From: Perlucidibaca wandonensis
GTDB taxonomy: Bacteria > Pseudomonadota > Gammaproteobacteria > Pseudomonadales > Moraxellaceae
Length of the DNA stretch: 64,000 nt
Reading direction: 5' to 3'
NCBI RefSeq assembly: GCF_042677145.1
Contig: NZ_JBHTIT010000001.1
Coordinates: 1,116,001-1,180,000, forward strand
Part shown: in pieces, positions 7,990-16,726 of the stretch
Numbering within the stretch: the stretch's first letter is position 1
Layout of the letters: each line of letters opens with the position of its first letter
The notes under the pieces: model-generated
Database searches by the model: none
What the model saw: the letters and a program-made list of their open reading frames with translations, nothing else
What the model was told of the DNA's origin: nothing
Program-made: the position numbers and the translations under genes

Positions 7990-9959
7990 GTCGCCGCTCC
8001 TGTGCTAGCACGCGGCGTTGGCGTAGCACTGACACGATGGCGATAACGTTTATCGAGCAATGACATGAGTGCGCCCAAGGCCATCACCAAAGCGCCAAAC
8101 CACATCCAGCGCACCATTGGCTTCACGTAAACACGCACCGCCCATGCACCATTGTCTAGCGGCTCGCCTAGAGCGACGTAAAGATCGCGCCAGAGCGTGC
8201 CGGTAATGGCGGCTTCAGTCATCGGGCTTTGCTGCACGCGGTAGATACGCTTCTCCGGATGCAACACTTCGGACCACGCGCCTGAGCTCACCACCAAGGT
8301 GCCACGTTGCGCCGTATAGTTCGGGCCGCGATGATCTTCGACGCCATCAAAACGAAATACATAATCGCCGACAGTTAGTGTCTCACCGGGAGCTAAGCGC
8401 ACATCTTTTTCCACGCTGTAATGCGAGGTCATTGCCACACCCAAAACCACCATGACCAGACCAATATGGCCCAGCTGCATGCCCCAATAGCTAGGAGTGA
8501 GTTTCTTTAGGCCCAGCCAACGCGTTCTGGCATGGCGCGTCTTCACCAGTACATCTTCAAATAAAGCACCTAAGACCCATGCCGACAAGCCAATGCTGAG
8601 TGCAACTAGCCATGGCAGATCGCCATAGACCAATAGTGGTAGCGCAATCGCCGCCACTACCGCGGCAATCAGCACGCGCCACAAGGGCAGCAGGCGCTTA
8701 CTCAAGGTGTCGCGCTTCCAATTGATGTGCGGACCAATGCCCATAAACACCATCAGTACCAAAGTCAGCGGCACAAACAGCAAGTTAAAGTACGGAGGCC
8801 CAACCGATAGCTTGCCCAGATCTAGCGCGTCTGCGACTAGCGGAAATAAGGTGCCGAGCAAAACTGTCACGGTCGCAGTGAGCAGGAATAGGTTGTTAAT
8901 CATCAAGAAAAAGTCGCGCGACACCGTGGTGTGCCTACTCTCGCTTTGCAAACTCGGCGCTTTCCAAGCAAACAAGGCCAATGAGCTGCCAATCACCACA
9001 ATCAAGATCGCTAAGATATACAAGCCGCGAGAGGGGTCCGAAGCGAAAGCATGCACCGAAGTCAGCACGCCTGATCGCACCAAGAAAGTACCCAACAAGC
9101 TCAAAGCAAAGGCAATAATAGCCAGCAACACAGTCCAGGCTTTAAATACGCCGCGCTTTTCTGTTACCGCCAATGAGTGCAGCAAGGCTGTGCCCGCTAA
9201 CCATGGCATAAATGAAGCATTCTCAACTGGATCCCAAAACCACCAGCCGCCCCAGCCGAGTTCGTAATATGCCCACCACGAACCTAAGGCGATGCCTACG
9301 CTTAAAAATGCCCACGCCGCCAATGCCCACGGCCGTGACCAACGTGCCCACGCCGAATCAAGGCGGCCATTAAGCAAGCCCGCCAGCGCGAAAGCAAAAG
9401 GCACTGCAAAGCCGACATAGCCCATATAAAGCATGGGTGGATGGAAGATTAAGCCGGGGTCTTGCAGTAAGGGATTGAGGTCATTGCCCTCAATAGGGAA
9501 GTCGGGAAATAGGCGGTTGAATGGGTTTGATGTGAATAAGACAAAGCTCATCATGGCTGTGCTGATTAGGCCCAAAATGGCGAGTACACGAGCGGTCATG
9601 ATCAAAGGCAGTGCTTGCGAAAAGCGTGCGACAGCAGCAGTCCAGCCCGCTAGCACGAGTACCCAGAGCAATAAGGAGCCTTCGTGGCCACCCCAAACGG
9701 CGGAAATTTTGTACCAAAATGGCAGCAGCGTATTGGATTGGCGCGCAACATAATCGACGCTGAAGTCATTCAGCAAAAACGCTGCCGTTAGGCCAATAAA
9801 TGACAACAGTAATAGGCCGAACTGAGCATAGGCTGCTGTTCGTGCGACAGCCTGAATACGGGGCTCACCGCGTACTATGCCCAACCACGGCAAGGTGCCC
9901 TGAATTAAGGCCACGATGGCTGCCAATACCAGCGCAAATTGACCGAGTTCAACCCACAT
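7986..9959 (-). CDS. ccmF: Haem lyase CcmF
   Basis: Large inner-membrane component of cytochrome c maturation system I; it ligates haem to apocytochrome c after delivery by holo-CcmE. The 657-aa protein has about 15 hydrophobic segments and the tryptophan-rich haem-handling motif WGGWWFWDPVENASFMPWL (about residue 235), plus conserved periplasmic histidines. Length is normal. It is the first ccm gene here. Upstream is the divergent fabA, so ccmABCDE must lie elsewhere in the genome. Confidence 0.96.
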   Translation of the reverse strand: MWVELGQFALVLAAIVALIQGTLPWLGIVRGEPRIQAVARTAAYAQFGLLLLSFIGLTAAFLLNDFSVDYVARQSNTLLPFWYKISAVWGGHEGSLLLWVLVLAGWTAAVARFSQALPLIMTARVLAILGLISTAMMSFVLFTSNPFNRLFPDFPIEGNDLNPLLQDPGLIFHPPMLYMGYVGFAVPFAFALAGLLNGRLDSAWARWSRPWALAAWAFLSVGIALGSWWAYYELGWGGWWFWDPVENASFMPWLAGTALLHSLAVTEKRGVFKAWTVLLAIIAFALSLLGTFLVRSGVLTSVHAFASDPSRGLYILAILIVVIGSSLALFAWKAPSLQSESRHTTVSRDFFLMINNLFLLTATVTVLLGTLFPLVADALDLGKLSVGPPYFNLLFVPLTLVLMVFMGIGPHINWKRDTLSKRLLPLWRVLIAAVVAAIALPLLVYGDLPWLVALSIGLSAWVLGALFEDVLVKTRHARTRWLGLKKLTPSYWGMQLGHIGLVMVVLGVAMTSHYSVEKDVRLAPGETLTVGDYVFRFDGVEDHRGPNYTAQRGTLVVSSGAWSEVLHPEKRIYRVQQSPMTEAAITGTLWRDLYVALGEPLDNGAWAVRVYVKPMVRWMWFGALVMALGALMSLLDKRYRHRVSATPTPRASTGAAT

Positions 9960-10071
9960 AACGTTCTCCTAATGCCATATCAGCACGCGTATCAGGTCGC
10001 CATCATACCTGCGCTGCCCACCCTGTCCAGTTACACCGCTAAGTCATTCAAATTGCTGCTTTGTTAAGCCT

Positions 10072-10100
10072 TTGCAAAGAACCAAAAACACATTTAGAAA
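10072..10100 (+). promoter_or_regulatory. Candidate fabA promoter
   Basis: TTGCAA (10072-10077), a 17-base spacer, and TAGAAA (10095-10100). Each hexamer matches the sigma-70 consensus at four of six positions. It would give a leader of about 75 bases to fabA. No FabR-type palindrome was recognised nearby. Confidence 0.4.
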
Positions 10101-10182
10101 CAACTCTAAGACTAATGGGTCGGCATTCTCCCCCAATGCCCTTGCTACCATGGGCGCACGAAAAAACTGCCTAAGGAAATCT

Positions 10183-10707
10183 ATGAGCGACGTTTATCAG
10201 CAAACCCAGTTTAGCCGCGAAGAGCTTATTGCCTGCGCTCGTGGGGAACTCTTTGGGCCAGGCAACGCCCGCCTGCCATTACCCAATATGCTGATGATGG
10301 ATCGCATCATTCACCTCTCACGCGAAGGCGGCACAAACGGCAAAGGCGAAATCATCGCCGAACTCGATATCCATCCAGACCTGTGGTTTTTTCAGTGCCA
10401 CTTTGAAACCGACCCTGTGATGCCCGGCTGCTTAGGCCTCGATGCATTGTGGCAACTACTCGGCTTTTATCTCGGCTGGCGCGGCAACCCTGGCCGCGGC
10501 CGAGCCTTAGGCGCTGGCGAAGTGAAGTTCTTCGGCCAAGTTTTGCCCACAGCAAAAGTATTGCGCTACGAGATCAATATCCGCCGTGTAGTCGAACGCA
10601 AGCTGGTCATGGGCATCGCTGATGGTCGAGTATTGCTCGATGGCCGCGAAATCTACACTGCTAGCGACTTGCGTGTTGGCCTCTTTACCAGCACTGAAAA
10701 CTTCTAA
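10183..10707 (+). CDS. fabA: 3-hydroxydecanoyl-ACP dehydratase/isomerase FabA
   Basis: Dehydrates 3-hydroxydecanoyl-ACP and isomerises trans-2- to cis-3-decenoyl-ACP, the branch point of anaerobic unsaturated fatty acid synthesis. The 174-aa hotdog protein has His73 in QCHFETDPVMPGCLGLDALW and Asp87 in the same stretch, matching the E. coli His70/Asp84 pair. The start at 10183 (after TAAGGAAATCT) gives a family-typical MSDVYQQTQFSREEL; the longer frame has no support. fabB begins 12 bp after the stop, forming the classic fabA-fabB operon. Confidence 0.97.
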   Translation: MSDVYQQTQFSREELIACARGELFGPGNARLPLPNMLMMDRIIHLSREGGTNGKGEIIAELDIHPDLWFFQCHFETDPVMPGCLGLDALWQLLGFYLGWRGNPGRGRALGAGEVKFFGQVLPTAKVLRYEINIRRVVERKLVMGIADGRVLLDGREIYTASDLRVGLFTSTENF

Positions 10708-10719
10708 TTGGAGCATCCT

Positions 10720-11934
10720 ATGCGCCGCGTCGTCATTACTGGCTACGGCATTGTTTCCTGCCTTGGTCATGACACCGAAACTGTAAAAAACAGCCTGTTT
10801 AACGGCATTTCCGGCATCCGTGCCAATGAAAAATATACCGAAATGGGCTTTCGCAGCCAAGTCAGCGGCTCCATTCGTGACCTCGATCTAGATGCCTTGA
10901 TTGACCGCAAAATGCGCCGCTTTATGGGCGATGCTGCAGCCTATGGCTATGTTGCACTAACTCGCGCCATCGAAATGTCCGGCCTCAGCTCTGAGCAAAT
11001 CGTTAATCCCCGCACCGGTCTGGTGGCAGGCTCTGGTGGCGCATCAAGCACCAACCAAGTGGCCGCCGCCGACATCGCCCGCGAAAAAGGCGTAAAGCGC
11101 ATTGGCCCATACATGGTGCCACGCACCATGTCCTCTACATTGTCGGCCTGCCTCGCCACTGCCTTCCAAATCAAGGGCGTGAACTACTCCATCGCTTCCG
11201 CTTGCGCGACTAGCGCGCATTGCATTGGTCATGCCGCCGAACTCATCCAGCTCGGCAAGCAAGACGTGGTATTTGCCGGTGGCGGCGAAGAAGAAGCTTG
11301 GGAAGAGTCGTGCATGTTCGATGCCATGGGCGCGATGTCGAGCAAATACAACGACACTCCCGAAAAAGCCTCACGTGCCTATGACGCCAATCGCGATGGC
11401 TTCGTCATTGCTGGTGGTGCCGGCATGGTTGTCGTCGAGTCCTATGATCACGCGATTGCTCGTGGCGCGACTATCTTGGCGGAAATCGTTGGCTATGGCG
11501 CCACTTCCGATGGCCATGACATGGTCGCCCCTAGCGGCGAAGGTGCTGAGCGCTGCATGAATATGGCACTGCAAACTGTCGATACGCCTATCGATTACCT
11601 AAACACCCATGGCACTTCTACACCGGTAGGCGATTTAGCCGAACTCAAAGCCATTCGTGCAGTTTTTGGCGATAAAGCCCCCGCCATTAGCTCGACAAAA
11701 TCACTGTCTGGCCACTCTTTGGGCGCTGCCGGTGCTCAAGAAACGATCTACTGTTTAATCATGCTCGCCAATGATTTTGTCACCGCCTCAGCCAATATTG
11801 AGACACTAGATCCAGAGGCTGAAGGCCTGCCAATTGCCTTAAAACGAATTGATAATGCCGGTTTAAAAACCATCATGAGCAATAGTTTTGGCTTTGGTGG
11901 CACCAATGCCAGCTTAGTCTTGCGCAAGCTCTAA
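10720..11934 (+). CDS. fabB: Beta-ketoacyl-ACP synthase I FabB
   Basis: Elongating condensing enzyme that extends cis-3-decenoyl-ACP made by FabA, so it is needed for unsaturated fatty acids. The 404-aa thiolase-fold protein has the Cys-His-His triad: Cys162 in SIASACATSAH, His297 in NTHGTSTPVGD and His332 in SLSGHSLGAAGA, close to the E. coli numbering. The ATG at 10720 follows TTGGAGC. Coupled to fabA with a 12-bp gap, it completes the Type II unsaturated branch. Confidence 0.97.
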   Translation: MRRVVITGYGIVSCLGHDTETVKNSLFNGISGIRANEKYTEMGFRSQVSGSIRDLDLDALIDRKMRRFMGDAAAYGYVALTRAIEMSGLSSEQIVNPRTGLVAGSGGASSTNQVAAADIAREKGVKRIGPYMVPRTMSSTLSACLATAFQIKGVNYSIASACATSAHCIGHAAELIQLGKQDVVFAGGGEEEAWEESCMFDAMGAMSSKYNDTPEKASRAYDANRDGFVIAGGAGMVVVESYDHAIARGATILAEIVGYGATSDGHDMVAPSGEGAERCMNMALQTVDTPIDYLNTHGTSTPVGDLAELKAIRAVFGDKAPAISSTKSLSGHSLGAAGAQETIYCLIMLANDFVTASANIETLDPEAEGLPIALKRIDNAGLKTIMSNSFGFGGTNASLVLRKL

Positions 11935-11942
11935 GCCTTGTG

Positions 11943-11967
11943 CTGGGCGGCTTTCACGGCCGCCCAG
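11943..11967 (+). terminator. Hairpin after fabB
   Basis: Perfect 9-bp stem CTGGGCGGC/GCCGCCCAG with a 7-base loop, 8 bp beyond the fabB stop. No T-tract follows (CCGCCCC), so it would be a weak intrinsic terminator or a 3'-end stabiliser. Confidence 0.4.
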
Positions 11968-11999
11968 CCGCCCCAGAAAGCCCCAACCTGACAAATGTT

Positions 12000-12013
12000 A
12001 CAGTGCTCACTGT
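12000..12013. promoter_or_regulatory. Operator-like palindrome before the monooxygenase
   Basis: ACAGTG-CT-CACTGT, a perfect 6-bp inverted repeat with a 2-base centre, 68 bp before the monooxygenase ATG. It could be a site for a dimeric regulator. No cognate regulator gene lies beside it. Confidence 0.3.
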
Positions 12014-12081
12014 CAAAATTGATTGACCACTGATTGGAAAAACTTTAGCGTATCTCGAGTTCAATTCCTGAGACCTAATTA

Positions 12082-13608
12082 ATGTCCACTCAACATCACG
12101 ATATTTTGATCATCGGCGCCGGCCTTTCTGGTATCGGTGCAGCCTGCCACTTCAGCCGCAACTGCCCGACTAAATCGATTGCCATACTCGAGCGCCGTCA
12201 GGCCATTGGTGGTACTTGGGATTTATTTCGCTATCCCGGCATTCGCTCCGACTCCGATATGTTCACTTTTGGTTACAGCTTCAAGCCATGGGTTGAGTCG
12301 CGCGTATTGGCCGATGGCCCGTCGATCAAGCAGTACATGACTGATACGGCAAAAGAGTATGGCGTAGATAAAAAAATTCATTATGGCCGCCAAGTCATCA
12401 ACTCAAACTTTTCGACCAAAACTGGTCTTTGGACTGTCGAAGCCAAAGACGAAGCAAGCGGCGAGTCAGAGAAATTCACCGCCAACTTCTTAATGGTCTG
12501 CACCGGCTACTACAACTATGACAAGGGCTACCGCCCAACATTCCCCAATGAAAAAGCCTTCAAAGGCGACATTATTCATCCACAGTTTTGGCCAGAAAAC
12601 CTCGACTACAGCGGTAAGCGCGTGGTTATTATCGGTAGCGGCGCCACGGCAATCACCTTGCTGCCAACCATGACCGACAAAGCTGCTCACGTGACCATGT
12701 TGCAGCGCTCACCGACCTACATTATGTCGGTGCCGGCCATTGACCCAGTAGCGCGTGCACTGCAAAAAGTATTGCCCGAAAAGGCTGTTTATCGCCTCAA
12801 TCGTATCCGCAATATCGGCCTACAGCGCATGCTATTTCAGGCCTCCCGCAAACGCCCTGCGGCAGTCAAACGCCTATTGCTAGGCATGGTGAAGAAGCAG
12901 CTTGCGGGTAGCGGCATCGACATGAGGCACTTCACGCCCAGCTACCAACCTTGGGATCAGCGCCTATGCGTAGTGCCCAATGGCGATCTATTTAAAGTTC
13001 TGCGTGAAGGCAAAGCCAGCATTGCCACCGACCACATTGAAAAATTCACTACAAACGGCATTTTGCTGAAATCGGGCGAGGAAATTCCAGCCGATATCAT
13101 CATCACGGCGACAGGTCTCGATGTGCAAATGACCGGCGGCATGAACTTGAAGGTCGACAATAAATCTGCGGCCGCTAAGACACGCTTGACCTATAAAGGC
13201 GTATTGGTCGAAGGCATACCCAATGCCGCCATGGTGTTTGGCTACACCAATGCGTCTTGGACACTGAAAGCCGACTTGGCCAGCGAATATGTCTGCCGTC
13301 TCATCAACCATATGGATGAAAAAGGCTATCGCACGGTAGAAGTTCACGACCATGACAATTTGGTCACCGAAGATACGGTGCTCGGCAGTTTAAGCTCAGG
13401 CTATATTCAACGCGCAGCTGACAACTTGCCGCGCCAAGGCAGCAAGGCGCCATTTCGCGTAGTGCAAGACTACTTGCGTGATGTTCCGCTGATGCGCTTT
13501 ACGCCTATCGATGATGGCTATTTGCAGTTCGATGGCAAGCCGGCGCGCGCACCTAGCGGCCTTAGTCGCGTTACCGCACCACTGAAAGCCGCCTTTGGTC
13601 GAGGCTAA
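12082..13608 (+). CDS. Baeyer-Villiger-type flavin-containing monooxygenase
   Basis: FAD- and NADPH-dependent monooxygenase (508 aa), cytoplasmic. The FAD Rossmann motif GAGLSG is at about residues 12-17. The Baeyer-Villiger fingerprint F-x-G-x3-H-x3-W-P is seen as FKGDIIHPQFWP (160-171). A second dinucleotide motif, IGSGATA (about 184-190), binds NADPH. Relatives oxidise ketones to esters or lactones, and some act on aldehydes or sulfides; the substrate cannot be read from sequence. It follows fabB on the same strand after 147 bp with its own leader, and converges on the SIMPL gene with a 3-bp gap. Confidence 0.88.
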   Translation: MSTQHHDILIIGAGLSGIGAACHFSRNCPTKSIAILERRQAIGGTWDLFRYPGIRSDSDMFTFGYSFKPWVESRVLADGPSIKQYMTDTAKEYGVDKKIHYGRQVINSNFSTKTGLWTVEAKDEASGESEKFTANFLMVCTGYYNYDKGYRPTFPNEKAFKGDIIHPQFWPENLDYSGKRVVIIGSGATAITLLPTMTDKAAHVTMLQRSPTYIMSVPAIDPVARALQKVLPEKAVYRLNRIRNIGLQRMLFQASRKRPAAVKRLLLGMVKKQLAGSGIDMRHFTPSYQPWDQRLCVVPNGDLFKVLREGKASIATDHIEKFTTNGILLKSGEEIPADIIITATGLDVQMTGGMNLKVDNKSAAAKTRLTYKGVLVEGIPNAAMVFGYTNASWTLKADLASEYVCRLINHMDEKGYRTVEVHDHDNLVTEDTVLGSLSSGYIQRAADNLPRQGSKAPFRVVQDYLRDVPLMRFTPIDDGYLQFDGKPARAPSGLSRVTAPLKAAFGRG

Positions 13609-13611
13609 GCC

Positions 13612-14331
13612 TTAATCGGATAAGTAATATTCAACCGTGGTGACCACGCGCACGCGCTTCATGTGCGGCGTGCTGTCATCGCGGTTGTTGATGCTAAATT
13701 GCCCTTGCTGAGCTGACTTGATTTTGCCCAACTTGCTATTGGAGTCTTGGGCAAATTTTTCAGCGACTGCACGGGCATTTTTAGTTGCCTCCTCAATCAT
13801 CGCTGGCTTAATTTTGCTTAAATCCTCATAGCTAAACACGCGCTGGATATCTTCTTTGGTGACTGACACCACCACGCCTTGCTTACCCAATTCCAGCAAG
13901 CTCGCCATGGCTTTGCGCACCGCATCTACCTTGGTGGTGAATACCGTTACATCGCCTTCGCCGGTGTAACGAAACTTAATCTGACTTTTATCGCCCCACT
14001 GATTGGCATAAGCATCGGCAATAACTGGTGGCGCCAAAGAAATTTCATCATCGCTTAAGCCATGCTTTTTCAAGAAAACACTGATCATGCGTTGGTTTTT
14101 TTCAACGTCTAAATACAGTTTATCTAGGTCATTTTCAGCAACTTGATAGCGGATCGGCCATGCCGCCGTAGTGGCATCAACATCGCGCTCAGATAAGCCC
14201 TTCACGCTCACCGTACGCTCCATGGCTTTCACCGATACTGCGGCGTCGGCCAGCTGATAGCCTAAGGCCGACAGGCCCAGTACAACGCATATGCCAAGCG
14301 CTAAGGCGCTGCCCTTTGTCACAGATGTCAT
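13612..14331 (-). CDS. SIMPL-domain (DUF541) periplasmic protein, membrane-anchored
   Basis: A 239-aa protein of the SIMPL/DUF541 family (BP26/YggE relatives), whose biochemical role is poorly known. One N-terminal hydrophobic segment (about residues 8-30, ending YQLADAA) is a signal or anchor. The mature part opens VKAMERTVSVKGLSERDVDA, typical of the family, and runs through alternating strands to the C-terminus. AGGAG lies 7 bp before the ATG. It sits between the convergent monooxygenase gene and the tilS end and belongs to no clear operon. A second SIMPL gene is at 43195-43911. Confidence 0.8.
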   Translation of the reverse strand: MTSVTKGSALALGICVVLGLSALGYQLADAAVSVKAMERTVSVKGLSERDVDATTAAWPIRYQVAENDLDKLYLDVEKNQRMISVFLKKHGLSDDEISLAPPVIADAYANQWGDKSQIKFRYTGEGDVTVFTTKVDAVRKAMASLLELGKQGVVVSVTKEDIQRVFSYEDLSKIKPAMIEEATKNARAVAEKFAQDSNSKLGKIKSAQQGQFSINNRDDSTPHMKRVRVVTTVEYYLSD

Positions 14332-14369
14332 GGTATTGGCTCCTAATCAAGAGTATGTATGGGGCTTAC

Positions 14370-15698
14370 TTACGCTTCATCGGTCATTAGGTGTACCGCC
14401 ACCACTATCTCACCGGCCCAAATACATATTAGGCGATCGCGCTGCCATGGCGGAATACTCTGCTCTTGGCACCAGTTTTTCAGACTAACGCTGCGCTGCT
14501 GATCTTTTAGCGCAGAGGCTTCCTTAAGACAACTCGAGTCAATCAGCAGCCGCTCACCACCAACGCGCGGAGCTATACGCCATGGCATCTCGAGTAATTG
14601 GTCGTTTCTATTTAAATGCGGGCATAGCTCATTTAGCGACCATAAGCGCCCTGCCCACTCGATAGGCTCAAGCGGATTAGGCCAGTTGATAGCTGCTGGT
14701 AATTCGCTAATCAGCTCATCGTGGCGCAGATATAAACGCTCACGATAACGCCGCAGCGACCAACCGGCCCAAGCCAATTGCGGCTGAGCATCGGCGCGTG
14801 CCTGCAGCAACTCTAGTTTCACGCGTGGCCAATACCGATACGGTAATGCCGGCGCCCCCTTGCGCTGCAACCAACGCGCGATGACCGCCTGACGACTGGC
14901 TTCGCTCAGCGCATTGAGTGCTGGGATATCTAAAGTTTTGCCATCACCGCTGAGCTGCTGCAAAAGGTCATCGCTAAGCTCATTTAAGGCATCGGCTTGC
15001 TGCGCCATTTGTTGGCTGCTACGAGCCAATAACTGCGATGCTTCGGGCCAGCGCTGTTGCAGCAGAGGCAATAGCTGATGACGTAATAAGCTGCGGTCAA
15101 AGCGCGGATCGGCATTGGCAGGATCTTTTACAACGGGTAGCTCACTAATGCTGCTAAGCCAACTCGTGATGGCCTGTCGCGATTGGCCAAGCCATGGCCG
15201 CCAGCGCAACATCGCAGGTAACTGCGTATTACTGCTACGCCACAAACTCTGCTCGCGCATAGCCGCCAAGCCCTGCACACCTGCACCACGCATCAGTCGC
15301 AGCAATAGCGTTTCGGCTTGGTCATCCTGATGGTGGGCCAGCAGCAGCGCTTCGCTCTCGCTCATAAGCGCGGCAATGGCATCGTAGCGTGCCCGCCGTG
15401 CGGCATCCTCAATGCTAGCTTGCACCGGCACTTGGACACGCAAAATCTGTAGAGGAATTTGCCAGGCCGCCGCTTGCTGTTCAGCAAGCATCGCCCAGCT
15501 GTCGGCATCGGGGTGAAGGCCGTGATGCACATGCACTGCGCGCAGCCGAAAGTCTAAGGCTGAGGCAGCATGCTTAGCGGCGCAGAGTAAAGCGTAGGAG
15601 TCGGGGCCGGCGCTAAGCGCTACGACAAGACCCGTGATGCTAGGGGCATCGAGCTGCCGCGCGCGCAAAAACGCGTCGAGCGCGGCAACTGGGCTCAT
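14370..15698 (-). CDS. tilS: tRNA(Ile)-lysidine synthase TilS
   Basis: Attaches lysine to C34 of the CAU-anticodon tRNA-Ile using ATP, changing both amino-acid identity and codon reading. The 442-aa protein has an N-terminal N-type ATP pyrophosphatase domain, a middle domain and a C-terminal TilS domain. The PP-loop reads SAGPDS (29-34) where most relatives have SGGxDS. The LAHHQDDQAETLLLRLMRGA segment (about residues 120-139) is the strongly conserved family motif. The ATG overlaps the accA stop by 4 bp (15695-15698), the usual accA-tilS pairing. Confidence 0.94.
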   Translation of the reverse strand: MSPVAALDAFLRARQLDAPSITGLVVALSAGPDSYALLCAAKHAASALDFRLRAVHVHHGLHPDADSWAMLAEQQAAAWQIPLQILRVQVPVQASIEDAARRARYDAIAALMSESEALLLAHHQDDQAETLLLRLMRGAGVQGLAAMREQSLWRSSNTQLPAMLRWRPWLGQSRQAITSWLSSISELPVVKDPANADPRFDRSLLRHQLLPLLQQRWPEASQLLARSSQQMAQQADALNELSDDLLQQLSGDGKTLDIPALNALSEASRQAVIARWLQRKGAPALPYRYWPRVKLELLQARADAQPQLAWAGWSLRRYRERLYLRHDELISELPAAINWPNPLEPIEWAGRLWSLNELCPHLNRNDQLLEMPWRIAPRVGGERLLIDSSCLKEASALKDQQRSVSLKNWCQEQSIPPWQRDRLICIWAGEIVVAVHLMTDEA

Positions 15699-16663
15699 TC
15701 GCTGGCTAGCTGCTCGGTATTGCCATAGCTCATCAGGCGATCGTAGCGGCGATTTAGCAGGCTGTCGTGATCTAGGCTGCGTAGCTTTTTCAGCTGGCTT
15801 AGCAGCGCTTTGCGCAGGCTATCGGCAACGCGATCAAAGTCGCGGTGTGCGCCACCCAAAGGCTCACTGACTAAATCATCAACAAAGCCTAATGAGTGTA
15901 GGCGCGAGGCCGTAAGATTCATTGCCTCTGCCGCTTCAGGTGCTTTTGCAGCGGTTTTCCACAGAATAGAAGCGCAGCCTTCTGGGGAAATCACCGAGTA
16001 AGTGCTGTATTGCAGCATCAATAAGCTGTCGCAAACACCAATAGCCAAGGCACCGCCGGAGCCACCCTCACCAATCACAGTCGAGATGATTGGTGTTTTC
16101 AGACGCGACATGACCGCTAAATTTTTTGCGATGGCCTCACTCTGGCCACGCTCTTCAGCATCGATACCAGGATAAGCGCCTGGCGTGTCGATAAAAGTAA
16201 AGATGGGCATTCTAAAGCGCTCAGCCATTTCCATCAGGCGTAAGGCTTTGCGATAGCCTTCTGGGCGCGGCATGCCAAAGTTACGGCGCACTTTTTCGCG
16301 CACATCGCGGCCCTTCTGATGACCAATGATCATCACCGGCTCGCCCATAAAGCGCGCAGTACCGCAAATCAGTGCGGCATCGTCGGAGAAGCTACGGTCG
16401 CCATGGAGCTCATCGAAATCGGTAAATAGGCGCTGAACATAGTCCATGGTGTAAGGACGGCGCGGATGACGCGAGATCTGTGAGACTTGCCACGAGGTTA
16501 GTTTGGAAAAAATATCTTCAGTGAGAGCCAGGCTTTTTTTACGCAGCCGGGCGACCTCGTCATCGATATTTAAGCTGGTGCCATCGCCAACTTGCTTTAG
16601 CCCTTCAATCTTGGCTTCAAGCTCAGCGATAGGTTGTTCAAAATCGAGATAATCGGGATTCAT
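15695..16663 (-). CDS. accA: Acetyl-CoA carboxylase carboxyltransferase subunit alpha
   Basis: Alpha subunit of the carboxyltransferase that, with AccD, moves the carboxyl group from biotin-AccB to acetyl-CoA to make malonyl-CoA. It is 322 aa (E. coli 319). Family landmarks include FDELHGDRSFSDDAALICG, the oxyanion region DTPGAYPGIDAEERGQSEAI and GEGGSGGALAIGVCD. It begins 63 bp after the dnaE stop and is coupled to tilS. The dnaE-accA order is conserved across Gammaproteobacteria. Confidence 0.97.
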   Translation of the reverse strand: MNPDYLDFEQPIAELEAKIEGLKQVGDGTSLNIDDEVARLRKKSLALTEDIFSKLTSWQVSQISRHPRRPYTMDYVQRLFTDFDELHGDRSFSDDAALICGTARFMGEPVMIIGHQKGRDVREKVRRNFGMPRPEGYRKALRLMEMAERFRMPIFTFIDTPGAYPGIDAEERGQSEAIAKNLAVMSRLKTPIISTVIGEGGSGGALAIGVCDSLLMLQYSTYSVISPEGCASILWKTAAKAPEAAEAMNLTASRLHSLGFVDDLVSEPLGGAHRDFDRVADSLRKALLSQLKKLRSLDHDSLLNRRYDRLMSYGNTEQLASE

Positions 16664-16726
16664 GAAACGCTCTCATTAACTATGCACCGAGTGTAGCTGA
16701 CACGGCGCGGCGCGCAAACCCACTAC

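Noticed and set aside
8707..9267. 186-codon plus-strand frame inside ccmF
   Set aside because: Antisense to a well-conserved ccmF with membrane helices; the translation is rich in Lys, Ser and Thr and has no family match. It is a shadow frame.
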